Assembly (NCBI GenBank): GCA_963169105.1
Contig: OY720643.1
Location: 80,087,696 to 80,151,695 of the forward strand
DNA length: 64,000 nucleotides
Direction of reading: 5' to 3'
Origin: Ceriagrion tenellum
Taxonomy: Eukaryota > Arthropoda > Insecta > Odonata > Coenagrionidae
The first letter of the stretch is position 1. Each line of letters begins with the position of its first letter. Below are positions 46,951 to 59,535 of this stretch, one piece after another. The notes beneath the pieces are model-generated. The model made no database searches and had not been told where the DNA came from. It saw only the letters and a list, made by a program, of their open reading frames with translations. A program made the position numbers and the translations under genes.

Positions 46951-49900
46951 TGATGTACTCTAAGAGTAATGGATGGGAAAAAAGAAAGGGAATATATTAC
47001 GGAATGGAAATACAAGAGGCTAGTAAAGAAATAGGATTAATTATCAAAGTGTAATGAGTATTACATGCAGATGAAATATGTTGTTATAAGGAACGATTGA
47101 ACACGTTGTAAAGAGAGCTAAATTTTTAAAAATTTGAACATTCCAGGGAATCGCTCATAAGGCATATTGTGCAGTTAACGCGCTCGGATGCCGAAGAGGT
47201 ACCACAAAGAAATAAATATATTTTGCCATTGAAACTAATTTAAGAATTTGGATGGACTGATACTACTGGTCAGTAGCGTTATCCGTTAAAATAAACAAGC
47301 TATCCTGGTCCAGTTCAAATGTCGTCGAAGGTTATTACGGGGTCGCTAAGTGTAAACAACAGGCAAATACACCTGAACGGCATGGAAGAGACAAATGATT
47401 ATATCATAATAATTTGTTCATTTTTTGTTACAATTTAATCTCTTTTTCAAGGATAACTTCGAAGTATTCACATGTTATGCAATTACTTACATATATTTAC
47501 TAGACCACATTTAAAGCTATTGCTCGACTGTAAGGAACGGGGAATTCTTGCTGTAATATTTTAAATAGAATAATGCCAGGCGGATGGGAATTATAAACGC
47601 GGAAATGTTATACTGTTTCTATCATCTAGTCAACAATCCACACTTTGGAATCGGCAACAAAATTATACGTAATAATTCCTTAATTTAAAACTTCTCTTTT
47701 TATTTTAATACTACCACTTTTACATGAACTTATAAAACACTGAAGCCTGAAAACGATGCATATAAATTGTTTATTCATTATTTCTAAAGTATTATTATAA
47801 TGATATTATCCCAAGTAAAACGTGGTACCAAGGGTGAGTAAAAAAGGCATGACAACTACAAGACTAGCAACGTTAGAAATTGCAAATTGAAAGCTTTGTT
47901 CAGACTAAATTTCTATTTAAAAAGTACCGGTACAGGGAAACGTTGCATGCATGATGTGGCATTGTAATTTTTTCTATAATTCAGGATTAGCCACAGTTTT
48001 ACTCTAGGGCCATTAAATAAAATTCTCCTCAAGTAATCCAATACACAGTCTTTGCTCAGCAACGCAGACACCTCGCCCTCGTATCATATCATCTCAACCT
48101 ACGTAGCTGAAACTCTTGGGGACACACCAACACCACCACTACCTACGTAGCTGTCCATATTTCCGAGCCATTCACTGCTACACTCTATAAAGCAATTGAT
48201 AAATCGTGTAAATGGCCCCCAAAGAATCCGAAGAGCAATAAATTAGAACAAAGCGAAGCTGATTCAATCAAAATCAATTTCAGAAATATATTTCACTACT
48301 ATCCATTTACGAGTGCACCGAGAAAAAAAACGGAAATTTCATGTACAGACTAATGGCTCGAGAATTCCGATGGCTTACTTGCCAGCAAGTTTTAAGACGC
48401 AAGGATAAATCAAAAATAAAATAAAACTATTCACTACGTAACTCCGCATTAGGTACAGGAAACTTCGTAAAAAAGAATAAATTCAAAATGATGATGTTAT
48501 GGTGGTTGAAATGGCGCGTTTCCTTTAAATTGTAGCTATAAATCGTTCGAATTTCCCTCAGAGGGCTTATAAGATAAAAACCTGGAGTTATATAAATATG
48601 CTTCTCACGGGATGTTAAGTTTTTAGAAAAATGAAGGAGCTTCAGTGGTAAAAATATAAATAAAATGATAAAACAGCGCGATAAAAGTTTATATGAGGCC
48701 ATGTCTATTTTAGAGCATTGAAGAAGCTTCTAAGTAAAGAAAATCAATGATAAATGACTAAAAAGTATTTGAAAGTACTCCGAAGTCTATGCTTTAAAGC
48801 TAAAATCCTAAATTGGAAAGACGAGGCTGAGACTAAAAACATTATTTTCTAAGCGTTAAAACAATAGAGGTTGAGCCCCAGTTAGAGCTTACCCTGAAAA
48901 ATTTCATGCTCAAAAATATCACAAACGTTTTGGTTGTAACCCACAATGGGGTCCATTAAAGCGAAAATCAAACGTTCAAGATAGAAAAACGGATATTAAA
49001 TCAATATTTGTCTGTTAAAAATCACAAGTAAAAGAAAAATGTTAACATCGTATTCTTAGATGAGGCGCAGACACTAAGTTCAACGTTAGAGGCAGTTCAT
49101 ATAGCAAGAAAGCCAAAATGACCGTCATTATCGATATGACATGATATAAGTCCCATTCCTCAACTTATGGCTTACATTAAAATTTATCCCATGAACTTAA
49201 AAGCCACCTATAATAAAATCACTACGTTTGCCAATCTTATTTCGGAAATTAAACTTTTGTGTTGTTACAGGATATGGAATATCACACTAAAACCATCGGC
49301 ATTGAACATCATACCTTAATACAAACAAGGATGTTATTGGAATAGCAGGGGATGATTGTACATAAAGGTAACTATTTAATGAGCCATTTCAAAGCTTAAT
49401 TCGACCTTGAAAACTTAAGTCATTCATTTCTTTTGTGATTGACGACACGTAACTTATACTTCATGTATCACTTCTATTACCGCAATCAAAACAAGTTTCA
49501 TCGCATGAATGGGTATACTCACATGAAATTTCGTGTTAGATTCTTATTCGCGTGAAGAAAATTAGGTAATATGAACACTTCACTATCCACAAATGAACCT
49601 TCATCCACCAAACGACATCCATAAAAGCACAGCTAAAGGAGATAATAGGACACGGCAGATGAAGGAAAACAAGAAATTAGAGGAAAAACATGCTGAAGGA
49701 TAACAATGAGAGGATAATTTAGGAAAAGAAGTATATAATACGCAAAAGTACAGGTATGGTGAAGAGAAAACCTTGGGGGGTTGATGAGAATTGGCGAGAT
49801 ACGGAGTTGGGAATATTCGTTGAACAATAAACCGGAGAAGAGAAATTTTCCATAAAAACTTGCTCTCACCGGTAATAATACATACACATTCTATTAATTT

Positions 49901-51335
49901 TTTTAGAAGCTAAATCATTCCATCAAAGCCATGTTAATGCCATAATTGGAATGGCAACCAAAAAAGTTCCCCGGCATATCTTTCTCCTTTAGCAAAACAG
50001 CACACTTGAATCATTTATCATGCGTTGAGCTAGCTGTCTTCCTACTTTCGCTAATCCACACAAATCGAGCAAGCGTTCTCCAAGCAAAATGCGACGCCTT
50101 ACAAATGTCTGAGGCCTAGCGTTCTTCACTTAGGCACAGCTAAGGAGGTGAAAGTTTTCTCCCAATGGCTAAAGCAGCAGTGAAAGCGATATGAGGGTTT
50201 GCAAAGTAGTTACAGCCGCTAGTGTGATTTCATCATAGTCATAAAGGTATATCTTAACAGTTTCCTTGGTGAAATATTCCAAAAAAGTTTGTAATTCGGT
50301 AAGAACATTTCCCTATTTGTCCACAAATAATGTAATTGAGTTATCATTTAGATGATTTGGCTATTATTTAAGGAAAAAACTCAAGCAGACATGGCAAAAT
50401 TTTCTAAATTTATCCAGGTTAATGACTTTGACGCCCATTGTTTATATAACATCGCAAAATACATTCAAATATTCACCAAACTCAGATATTGTACAGTCAA
50501 TGACATAATAAGTTATAAGAATCAAGTATTAGGTATTCAGGCTATTAGTTTTTCAGCACCGTACTTTTCACCTGCAGTTTTAGATTATTACAGAACTCGC
50601 TTTGAATTCATTGGTAGACCTATGATCTCTTAAAACCATTAATATACGCGTACTAAATCCGAGGCATATTTTTCATAACTCTCCCCTCAAAAAAGAAAAT
50701 TATGAATGGAATGAGGAGGTGCGATGGTTCGTTAACGAATTCAAGGTGTTATGAATTCATTTTTTTCATCTCACCACGTTAAGGCGTCAAGTCAAGGGCC
50801 CTTATTTTCCCCGCGTAAAATTTGTGGGATGACATCACTAATGGCTCTGTTGGCGATATTTTGTAAAGAGATTTTTTCCAATTAAACGTCAATTTTATGA
50901 TAGCGTAACTCATAACTGCACAGTAATTTCATAAACGGTTAGTATGATTGTTCCGTAATATGAATCAAAAGTCCCTATGATATATGCGCACAGGATCTAT
51001 CCCATTTGAGTATAATGATGGTTTAACTTCACATCGATCATAAAAGCAACAAATGGATGGCAAATAAATATGCTAGTATTTTAAAATAACAATTAAATGT
51101 AGTAATATTTTGAGAAATAATGAATAACTAATTGTTTTTTTTTTGTCGACCCAACCCACACCACATACCCTTAAGATAACTTGCAGGGAACCACGTATAC
51201 GTGGCTGTCGATCAGTTTTGACGAGAATTCTCTCAATGACTAACAGCATTGAGTTTGTTTATAGAGTGAACAAAACCTTTGACATAGGAATGAATTCGCT
51301 CAAGATGAAAATGTGGCTTATTTTGATGAGTTCGT
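46951..51335. other. AT-rich unannotated stretch
   Basis: About 4.4 kb with no recognised gene, element or repeat. The frames at 48427-48702, 49633-49887 and 50352-50633 have no identifiable domain. Confidence 0.5.
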
Positions 51336-52059
51336 TTTGCGAGAAGGCTTTTCCGCGTGATCCTCGGGTGCCTCGTTTTCTCCTTGTCTCTTTACGGACG
51401 CTAGGTGTTAGCGTCAAAATGCAAACGCTATACTACTAGGTTTAGCGGCCTAGCACCTATAGGTTCCTGCGTTTAGCGGCGCAGGGCCTAGCCTTGGCGG
51501 TTTTGTGCAGGGATCCGACTCCTGCAACTAACCAATCCGCCACCCCATGGGGGGGAGCGAGAGGAATAGAGAAAGGCACCGGAAAAAGAGAATGCGTGAG
51601 AATGCGAGAGTCCCGCCCCAAACAGTACTCATGGCCCCGAAAGGGACCTTTTACATCAAGAAGACGTGGCAACACTGCGTGCTCCTCGGGAGAAGGAATT
51701 ATGAGCAGATATACGGTCGCATGTGAGTGTTAACGCTCCGACGGCTCGCGAGCCTCCTACACCCCAGCTAATAAGGAATGCCACGCAGGATAGAGGGAGG
51801 GGAGAAGAGGGGGAGAGAGAGTTTTGTCTCGCGCGGGGTCCTGGATATAGAGTGTTGCGAGCAAGATGGTCGCCTCAGCCGAAGGGGGAGAAGTGCGGGG
51901 CTTTTTAATTACTTCCTCGGTAAGAGGGAAAGAGAGCGCTTCACGTCGCCGATGCCTAGCTCCTGCGGTCGGGAAAAAACATATTTCACACGAGCAGGTG
52001 TTTTGAGTAAATGTGTAGCGAAGATTCAGTGCTCTTGCAAGTGTGTGTGTGTATGTGTA
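51336..52059. other. GC-rich island with a GT run
   Basis: GC-rich from about 51340 to 51970. It includes two GTTTAGCGGC copies (51439 and 51470) around CCTATAGG, purine-rich sequence, and a GT-rich microsatellite at 52041-52059. Frames at 51494-51733 and 51778-52185 are compositional. No domain recognised. Confidence 0.4.
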
Positions 52060-54230
52060 TTTTGGAGTGGCGGTGAATATATACGACCTTTTCCCTCATG
52101 CATACACACATTCTCTTCCTTCCAGTCATTGAGCGTGACATCCTCGCAGCTAGTTACTGGCAACGTACAGGAGAATATGCGTTGAGACCTCGTAAATATT
52201 TTATAACCCATCTCCCGAAAACAATGCGGTTGACTGGTGACTCCGCTCTTTCACCACCAATAGTTTATAAGCGGAAGTGGCTCACAGAAATGTCTACGCG
52301 TAAAGTTCCAGTGAAAGGAAACTAAAAATGAAGACAAAAAGGGGAAAGGATGGCTCAGTGCTCACACCCTTAGGTTCATCGCATTTTATCAATGGACATA
52401 AGCAACAACACGGCGAAAAAGATGGTGGATGTGGAAACGTATGATTGGATGAGAACGAATATCATGGAGAATAAAAAGAATGCATATAGAAGTTTTTGGT
52501 ACCGTACGGGTAACTTCAAACTCCAAAGTACAAGTAAGAGTGCACTTTTATCAATGGGTGATCATCGAAATTTCTCTATATTTGATTAATTATATGATAT
52601 AAGGATAATTTTAATTAAATACTGTAATTTACCTTTTAAAACCACCGCATTCGCGTTCGTTTAGGATGAATGATTATTCTCCGGATTAATCGAAACGAAA
52701 TGAAAATTTCCCTTCAAAACCGAATACATAAAGAATAGACAAACTAAATTCAGAACAGAAATGAGAACACCCGGTGACACGACTTTTCCTTAGGCCTTTC
52801 CTTTCCTTGAAAATATTACTGCAACCCCTCACATAAAAATGCCTTCTCCAAACAACCTTTGTCAGGTTTAGAATGGGAGATAGAAAAGATAAAACCAAGG
52901 ATTTGACACTTGATTATAAATAATTTAAAGGGTGAAAGCAGTATCCTAGGCTTAAAGGAGAGAATTAAGCTTTTTGGACAAGGCCTGCCCCCAAAACGAA
53001 ATGTTGTGGTGATACAAAATGTGTGCAATATGATTAAATATGTATGAATACATTACATTTAGAAAATTGAACATAGTTTTCAGTTAAAAAAACAAAAAGA
53101 GAAATTTGGATTTTCATACAGTGCTTCTGTAACAAGTACTTCTGAGGCAATTCCAGAGTTAAAACAAGGCTGGACGTATACAATGCATACGAAAGATGTT
53201 CACAAGAATGTAACTACGAGAACTGTTGACAGCATTCGGAGTGTTCAATAGAAACATTATTTTTTATGCTTTCAGGAATTTTTTTAATTATTATTTAATT
53301 ACTAGAATCATAATTTGCATTGTGTTTCTCGTTAATTAACACTTATTACCGTTGGAGACGAAAGTTAGGTGTAATATAAAATAAGAGCAAGTTTTGACTC
53401 ATTACAAAAGTCCTTAAGTAGTAAAAGAGAAATTAGCATTCCAAAATAAGGCAAGGAGTCGCGAAATAAGACACAGAATGCATAAGCCTATACTTGAATA
53501 TTGCACTGCCAAGTAATGCAGGATAAAATCATAAAAATTTCAATTTATTTGCAAATTGCAAATCCGTTTTTAAGTATAAAACTCGTTTATGCTGCTCATT
53601 GAATTTTTTCTTTTGACTTTTTAAATGTTGAAATTAGAATACAAAAAGAAACATTATCAAGAAATAGCTCAATTAATAATATGAAATTGTACCATTTCAA
53701 ATTGATCGTTCGCTAATTAGTCACAAAATATACGAGTAGGAAAGCGTATTTTTCCATCAAAATATAAATATTTAGGAAGAGCATAATCAGTTACGGTCTC
53801 TGGACCAACCATCGATTTGGCTTCTTTGCAGTTAAGACCAGCAGAGTGCCCAAGTGCATACAAGAGAGTTTTTCAAAATTTTTTGATGGTAATAAAATTT
53901 TTTTCTTAAGTAGAATGTTTCCATTAAATTATAGTAAAATAGCTGTTAACAATTTTCAATATGGCAGGCCTAGATGAAAATTAGAAAAGTAATATTATAA
54001 TAATAACAGCATAAATTTTTAATGAAACGCGAAAAACTATCAATAATCCAAGTCACCTTACGTATCATCTGTGTAATTATTTTGTTGGGCGAACATAAAA
54101 CTCAATATATAAATAGAAATCTGTAGGCAAGCCACGGTGACAAAAATTCTTGTACAATTTTCAAGACTTGACCGCTTCGTGCTGCCACATAAACCAAGGT
54201 GTTTCAATGCAATAGAATTTTTCGGGCTTA
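52060..54230. other. AT-rich unannotated stretch
   Basis: Nothing recognised. Confidence 0.5.
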
Positions 54231-54650
54231 GTATAAAAACAAAAGCTCAGAGGACATGCCAAGAATGCAACGAGTCTGCGCTGCGCTTCGACCAAAACGT
54301 CCCCCGAACGCCACCTTTCGGTTAATCCCGCAACAGCGCTATCGCCGACGCGGGGACAAATTTCGGCGCGAGACATCGTAAATCGCCTCCGCGCTCACAG
54401 TGGGCCGACATAACTCGTTTCCCTTACCTTCCGGGCGTCACACACAACGAGGGAAGAAATAAGAGGGGAAATATAACGGGGTAAGAGGAAAGGGCGGAGA
54501 TATAGGTTGGGGAGGAGTGAAGTGTTAGTCGGCGCGCATAATTTCACCATCGTCCTCATTTTCATAAGAGCCATATGATGCTCGGAGGGCGGGAGGACAT
54601 TGCACTAGGATTGCGAGATATTGTGATGCATCAAATACGAGCGGCGGTAT
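54231..54650. other. GC-rich island
   Basis: CpG-containing sequence (GCGCTATCGCCGACGCGG near 54338) passing into purine-rich sequence. The overlapping 62- and 71-codon frames on opposite strands are not supported as genes. Confidence 0.4.
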
Positions 54651-54905
54651 CTGCATCTACGTACAACTCCCTGCGAGCCACCGCAGAGGGGGGTAGGGGG
54701 TGGAATTAGGATATCAGCCATAGAAGGGTAGATGATATAGAAAAGTTGGTCTGAAAGGAGACATGCGACATATATACAAACGAATTTTATAATGTTAGTG
54801 CTATGCTGTCATTGCTATAATCACCATTGACGCGTACAAAGAGGGCAGTTTTAAGGCTGTTCAACCTCTACATAATACCCTACCAGCAACCTCAACGGGA
54901 TTTTA
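54651..54905 (-). mobile_element. LINE-B 3' UTR fragments (two short pieces)
   Basis: The + strand sequence TCCCTGCGAGCCACCGCAGA near 54670, preceded by CATCTACGTACAAC, and CTCTACATAATACCCTACCA at about 54866 both match the complement of the LINE-B 3' end (CTACATAATACCCTGCAAGC at 32.1 kb). These look like very short, 5'-truncated insertions or pieces of one disrupted copy. Confidence 0.5.
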
Positions 54906-54986
54906 ACAGACTCAGGCGAGTTATCGAGGAAGCTCGTGATATTATAACAGAAACAACAATGACACTATTCCAGAGAATATGTTTTT

Positions 54987-55083
54987 GAGTACGACGCGTT
55001 TCAACTCACAGAGCCATCACCAAGTACAATACAAGTACAGGTCCTGTACCTGATTAGCTGTGAGCTGTAACGCGTCGTAATCA
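54987..55083. mobile_element. Inverted pair of PLE-like terminal motifs
   Basis: The left arm read on the minus strand is TGATGGCTCTGTGAGTTGAA followed by ACGCGTCGTACTC. The right arm on the plus strand is CTGATTAGCTGTGAGCTGTA followed by ACGCGTCGTAATC. The arms share TGAT, CTGTGAG, a (G/T)AAACGCGTC-type step and GTA. The centre holds GTACAGGTCCTGTAC, itself nearly palindromic. The minus-strand arm keeps GAAAC then GTC at hammerhead-like spacing. Confidence 0.55.
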
Positions 55084-55504
55084 TAAAAATACCGGTGGAA
55101 AAAAGCAATTGTTGCTTCCGTTATACTATAATATGTAATATATCAATGGAAGTAGCATGAGGTGAGCTATCATCATCGCTTGATAACATGGGCGATATTT
55201 CTCAAATATGCATTACACTGAAGACTAGTATTTGCTGTTACCTTAGATAAATTATTTTTTTACAACTACACAAATGCATACATATAAGAGTATTACACCT
55301 CAAAAATTATATATTACCAGGTAACAGATGAGGATACATGCATTACGGAGTTAGTGAACTAGCTAGCTAGTTTCAAGTCTAATTGGCAGCTACTACGGTC
55401 TCAAAATGTTAATAATCTAATATCGCAAATTATTCGTATTGGTTCAGCAATGAAAGTCTGCTATTACGTCGCTTCTATCGGTACCAGAGAGAGACATTGA
55501 CGTT

Positions 55505-55790
55505 AAAATAATACCCTTCTAGTTGCTATCATACAGGCTTGATCACAATTTACTTAGTAGTCTAAGGTTAGCAAGGAACTTCTGAATCTCTAAAGGATCC
55601 CAACATAGTCCACGAACTAAGGCTACGCAGTACCATGAAATGAGAAACACGTTTTGTTTCCTTGCAGCCGTTTTTAACGAAGCAAGTTTGTATTATGTCA
55701 ACTTTACGTATTAAAACATTGAGACCAGGTTCCTAAATGCTCATCGTGCTTTCAAGGTGTGACTAAAATAGAGCAAAGGAACACAGATGG
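55505..55790 (-). mobile_element. LINE-B copy, decayed, internally deleted
   Basis: The + strand begins AATAATACCCTTCTAGTTGC (compare AATAATACCCTTCGAGCCAC at 13.0 kb). After a deletion it continues CTGAATCTCTAAAGGATCCC, GTTTTTAACGAAGC, GGTTCCTAAATGCT and AAATAGAGCAAAGG. The latter four match 13335-13530 of copy 1 in order. Confidence 0.5.
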
Positions 55791-58315
55791 TTTCTTATTT
55801 CAATCACCCGGCCTCAAATATCGGCAGAGGAAGGATTATTCAAAGGAAGAACCATGAACCGATAGCTTGCATAGTGCCCAATTTGTTACGCATGACATAA
55901 ACGTTGCCCTTCAACGCAATTTGCAGCTCTTTCTTCATTCATGACATGATTTTCTAACATACTCGAGCATTGATTTCAACACACAGTTATCTACTCCACA
56001 GAAGATGATAGGATCATATAAACCTTTTTATTAAAAAATCACAAATCAACAGCTGACCTCAAGTTCTAGCAGCCAAAAATATCGTCTCCTCTCCAAAGGA
56101 ACTAGTGTTTTATTCATCAGCGCATCTGGTTAGTTCTTCATTACTAATGCACACTGCAGCCATTAAAATTCATTCATATTATTTTCACAGAGTTAGCTTA
56201 GACATAAACTGACATTCCAACCGTCATTCTGATATCACTCGTAATACACTAGAGCAATCAGTATTAATTAGCGGAAGTGAACATGATTGTACCATTTTGC
56301 ACTGCAAAGTGGTGGAAGACGCCAGATCTAACTAAATCAAGCCGACGATTTCTGCCGCTCGAGGGAGCACTAATGCCTTGGCTCGTCGCTGCAGAGCGGC
56401 ATGATCGGGACATTGAAAAACAGCGCCTCGTTGAGGGAGGATGAAGAAAGTGTTTCGAAAAAAAATATTCTTCGAGGGTGGGTTTGGGTTGGTGGTGAAA
56501 GAGTGGTAAAAAAAACAACGGCGAAATAAAACAGAATCGGGAGAATGTAGTAAAAAAATAATTTCTTGATGGATAAGAATCATCAGCGAGATTGAAAAGC
56601 CTCGTTCCTGTCACTCATAATCCGAAAGTAAGCATGGAAAAAAAGGCCAACGAACATGACTCATCGTCTCTTGGAAGAGCACAACCAAATATCCGTACGT
56701 AAAAATAGCTATGTACCAACGACGGAATCATTTTTACATTTAATACATTTAAAATCTCAGTCGCAACATTTCACGGCATCTAGGGTTGCAATAGAAAAGG
56801 ATTTTGGCGTACCTTTTCCCATTCGGGAAGTAATAAGAGAATATTTCAGATTGCTACAACTTTAGCCAGCATGCCGCCATCACGGCTTCAAGGAATATGC
56901 AATGTACAATATACGCTTTATTTTTTTAAAAATCACCATCGTGGAAGCTCATAATTTAGGATTATAATCAATTATTTGAAATTATCGGGATGAATACCAT
57001 GAATTCTTCTTCTGTCACACTCTAATAGAGAACACCATGATAAAATATGCATTACCTCCCTTTTTACAGACGAAAATCGGACAGGATTGGATATCAAATA
57101 TGATAGCTGTAGGATTCCTCCTAGTACTATATTGGAATTGAAAGAAAATTCGATAACTAGTGGCCTCCAATACGGGCAGTATTTTAGGAATAAGTTAGTC
57201 TTGCTAACAGATTTATTGTTATATAACTTGGTATGTGCGTACTTAAAATGGGGTCAGCATTTTTAGTTTAAGGGAACGAAAAAAAGCATAATAAGTGAGA
57301 AATAAGTGTAAAAAGTATACTTCCACAACAAGAGTGGGCCAACTGGCAGGGAATCTTCAGGAAAAATGGACTGTCGATAGGAAAGCAAGTCGAGCAAAAT
57401 ATATGACAGCAGCTATCCGCCTTAACGAAATACCGTGCAAGGCCCTACATTATGTGTGGCACGGTAATTCCACACCTGGCATGCAAAACTCGTCTCAGTT
57501 CAAGGGTGAACATAGAGTACCCCCCTTAAGACACTGACACTACCTCAGTGCTATAAGTAGAGCCAGTTCAAAAAATTAAACTCTCCCACTCAAATCCGGC
57601 CTTTGCGCAACTGTCATTAAGTTTCACTGCCATCATGCTAATAAAAAATACATCATTTAGATTAACAAGAAATTGTATGATGAAATTTATTGTAAATTGA
57701 GATACATATATAAATATATGAGTAAATAAAAAATTTTTTGCAGGTAGAATGCTTGAACGATTAATCGTATTTATAATAGTAGCTCACAACTGTGTAAATA
57801 GCAGTTGTGCCGCTTACTGTCGTGTAAAGTGAGTGAGCACCGCCTTGATGTTGACTAGTAATGCCTTATTGCCTATTAAGTTGATCCCTAACGCGGGTTA
57901 ATCCCCCAACATCCCCGCATATCTCTCTAAAACCCCATTTTCAGCACTTTTAAAGCGTAAAACAGGTGAATCTCTACGGCTCTTGCATCGGCAAAAGTTT
58001 GGCAACGGTATAATTCATTTTAGAAGGCATTTTAAATGCGAAGATGATGGTCAGATCAATCATTTCAGCGCGGATGACTCAAGCGTGTGAGTCACGGATT
58101 TGTTTTCTGACTCACACGAGGTGATTTACTTTATCCCAGCTCGTATTAGTGGACAATGCTCCTTGAAATGTTCCCACTGTCCCTTGGAATGGAGATTAGT
58201 TGATTAGAAACCCATGAAATGCTCATCAAGTTGTGGACTAAGAGTTTGTAAGTCTAATGGTGGCATTTAACGACAACGACTATTATATTAAATTTTAAAA
58301 TGCCTTCCCCAATTG
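55791..58315. other. Mostly AT-rich unannotated stretch
   Basis: No gene recognised. A moderately purine-rich stretch lies near 56330-56580; the 116-codon minus frame over it has no domain. A near-palindrome around GACTCACACGAGG/GTGTGAGTCA is present near 58080-58120. Confidence 0.45.
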
Positions 58316-59085
58316 TCAATCCATCAGGATTGGTTTGCAACACCCCTCCACCTCTCTCTATCCCATAACATGTTCTTCATTTCCGAAAACCGTCCACATT
58401 CCATGTCCTCCATTATCTGCATTCAGTACTCCATTCTAGATGTTCCTCTATACCTTTAGCTCTCTATCATCCCTTCCAAAATCACCTTCACCAATCCCTT
58501 ACGCCGCTGTACATGGCCAATAACGCGTCCCGTATTCGTTTTAATATTCTCCACAGGCTCCGCTCTTCGTTCACTTTTCTCAGTACCTCTTCGTTCGTTA
58601 CTCACTCTGTTAAGCTCATCTTTCACGTACTTCTATTATATCTCTCAAAATCCTCTAGATGTTTCTTCTCCTATTGTCCCAAAGTCAATATCTCACTGCA
58701 TACAATAATACACTCTACACAAAGGTCATTATTAGCTTTTTCCTTAGCAAAATATACATTGAGATGGACGTGAAGAGTTTTTTCATGCTATTGAAGGCAC
58801 TCGTTACTCCATTTTTTCTACCTGTTTTTTTTACTTCATCCATCAGAAGTTATGTTTCTCCCAATATACTCAAACTCTGTCACATATTTCAGCAATTTTC
58901 CGTCCAAAATAATCCCCGCATCCAGATCTCCTTCTCTATTAGGAACTAGGACCTTAGCCTCATGCCGATTCCTTCGAAGACCATGTTATCTGTTGAGAAT
59001 ATATTGCATTCGCTAAGGTTGTGAGTCAGTTCTTTTTTCAACTCCCGCCAGAATCACGATTTCATCAGCGAATCAAAGAAGAGGA
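58316..59085 (-). mobile_element. LINE-C: RT palm to C-terminus of an RTE-like non-LTR retrotransposon
   Basis: On the minus strand this begins at the reverse transcriptase active site, FADEIVILAG (59061-59072 encodes FADE; the family norm is FADD). It continues KVLVPNREGDLDAG, ILDGKLLKYVTEFEYIG and ITSDG, then the region equivalent to LINE-A, and ends MKNMLWDRERWRGVANQS with a stop near 58326. Loss of the second catalytic aspartate plus several stops and frameshifts show it is dead. It is related to LINE-A in its last part but clearly another family. The + strand frames 58513-58949 are shadows. It is the only segment here that keeps part of an RT catalytic core. Confidence 0.78.
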
Positions 59086-59535
59086 ATGCTTAAAGATGTA
59101 TTACGCTCTCATTACATCAAAAATCTTGAAAATCTCTGAAACTGGAGATAAAAATCATCGTAATGAACGATGAAAATAACTCGGCAATGAAACTTTAGAG
59201 ATGACATTAAGTGTATTTGGCTTTACTTCGTGGACATATAGCCATGATAGCGCCAATAAAATAACCCTGCTAAAAATTTCTACACTCTTTAACACATATT
59301 AGTCATGGTTTCCGAATTTCGCATCTTTGAAATAATTGTCGAACATAATTAATGGCACCTTGAAATTGACACATATTGCCGAAACTAAGGCTGATTTGTG
59401 TTAAAAAGGAAGTGAAAATTACAATCAAGTTATTCTATTCGCACTATCATGGGTAAGAAACCATATTCGCCGTTTTCAAATAAATTCTAGATTTTCTTTG
59501 AAGCCTAGTGAGTAGCGACATTCCCGGTATTTGTC
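59086..59535. other. AT-rich unannotated stretch
   Basis: Nothing recognised upstream of the LINE-C truncation point. Confidence 0.5.

Noticed and set aside
57895..57930. GCGGGTTAATCCCCC as a B box
   Set aside because: It does not fit the GGTTCRANTCC consensus and has no A box upstream.
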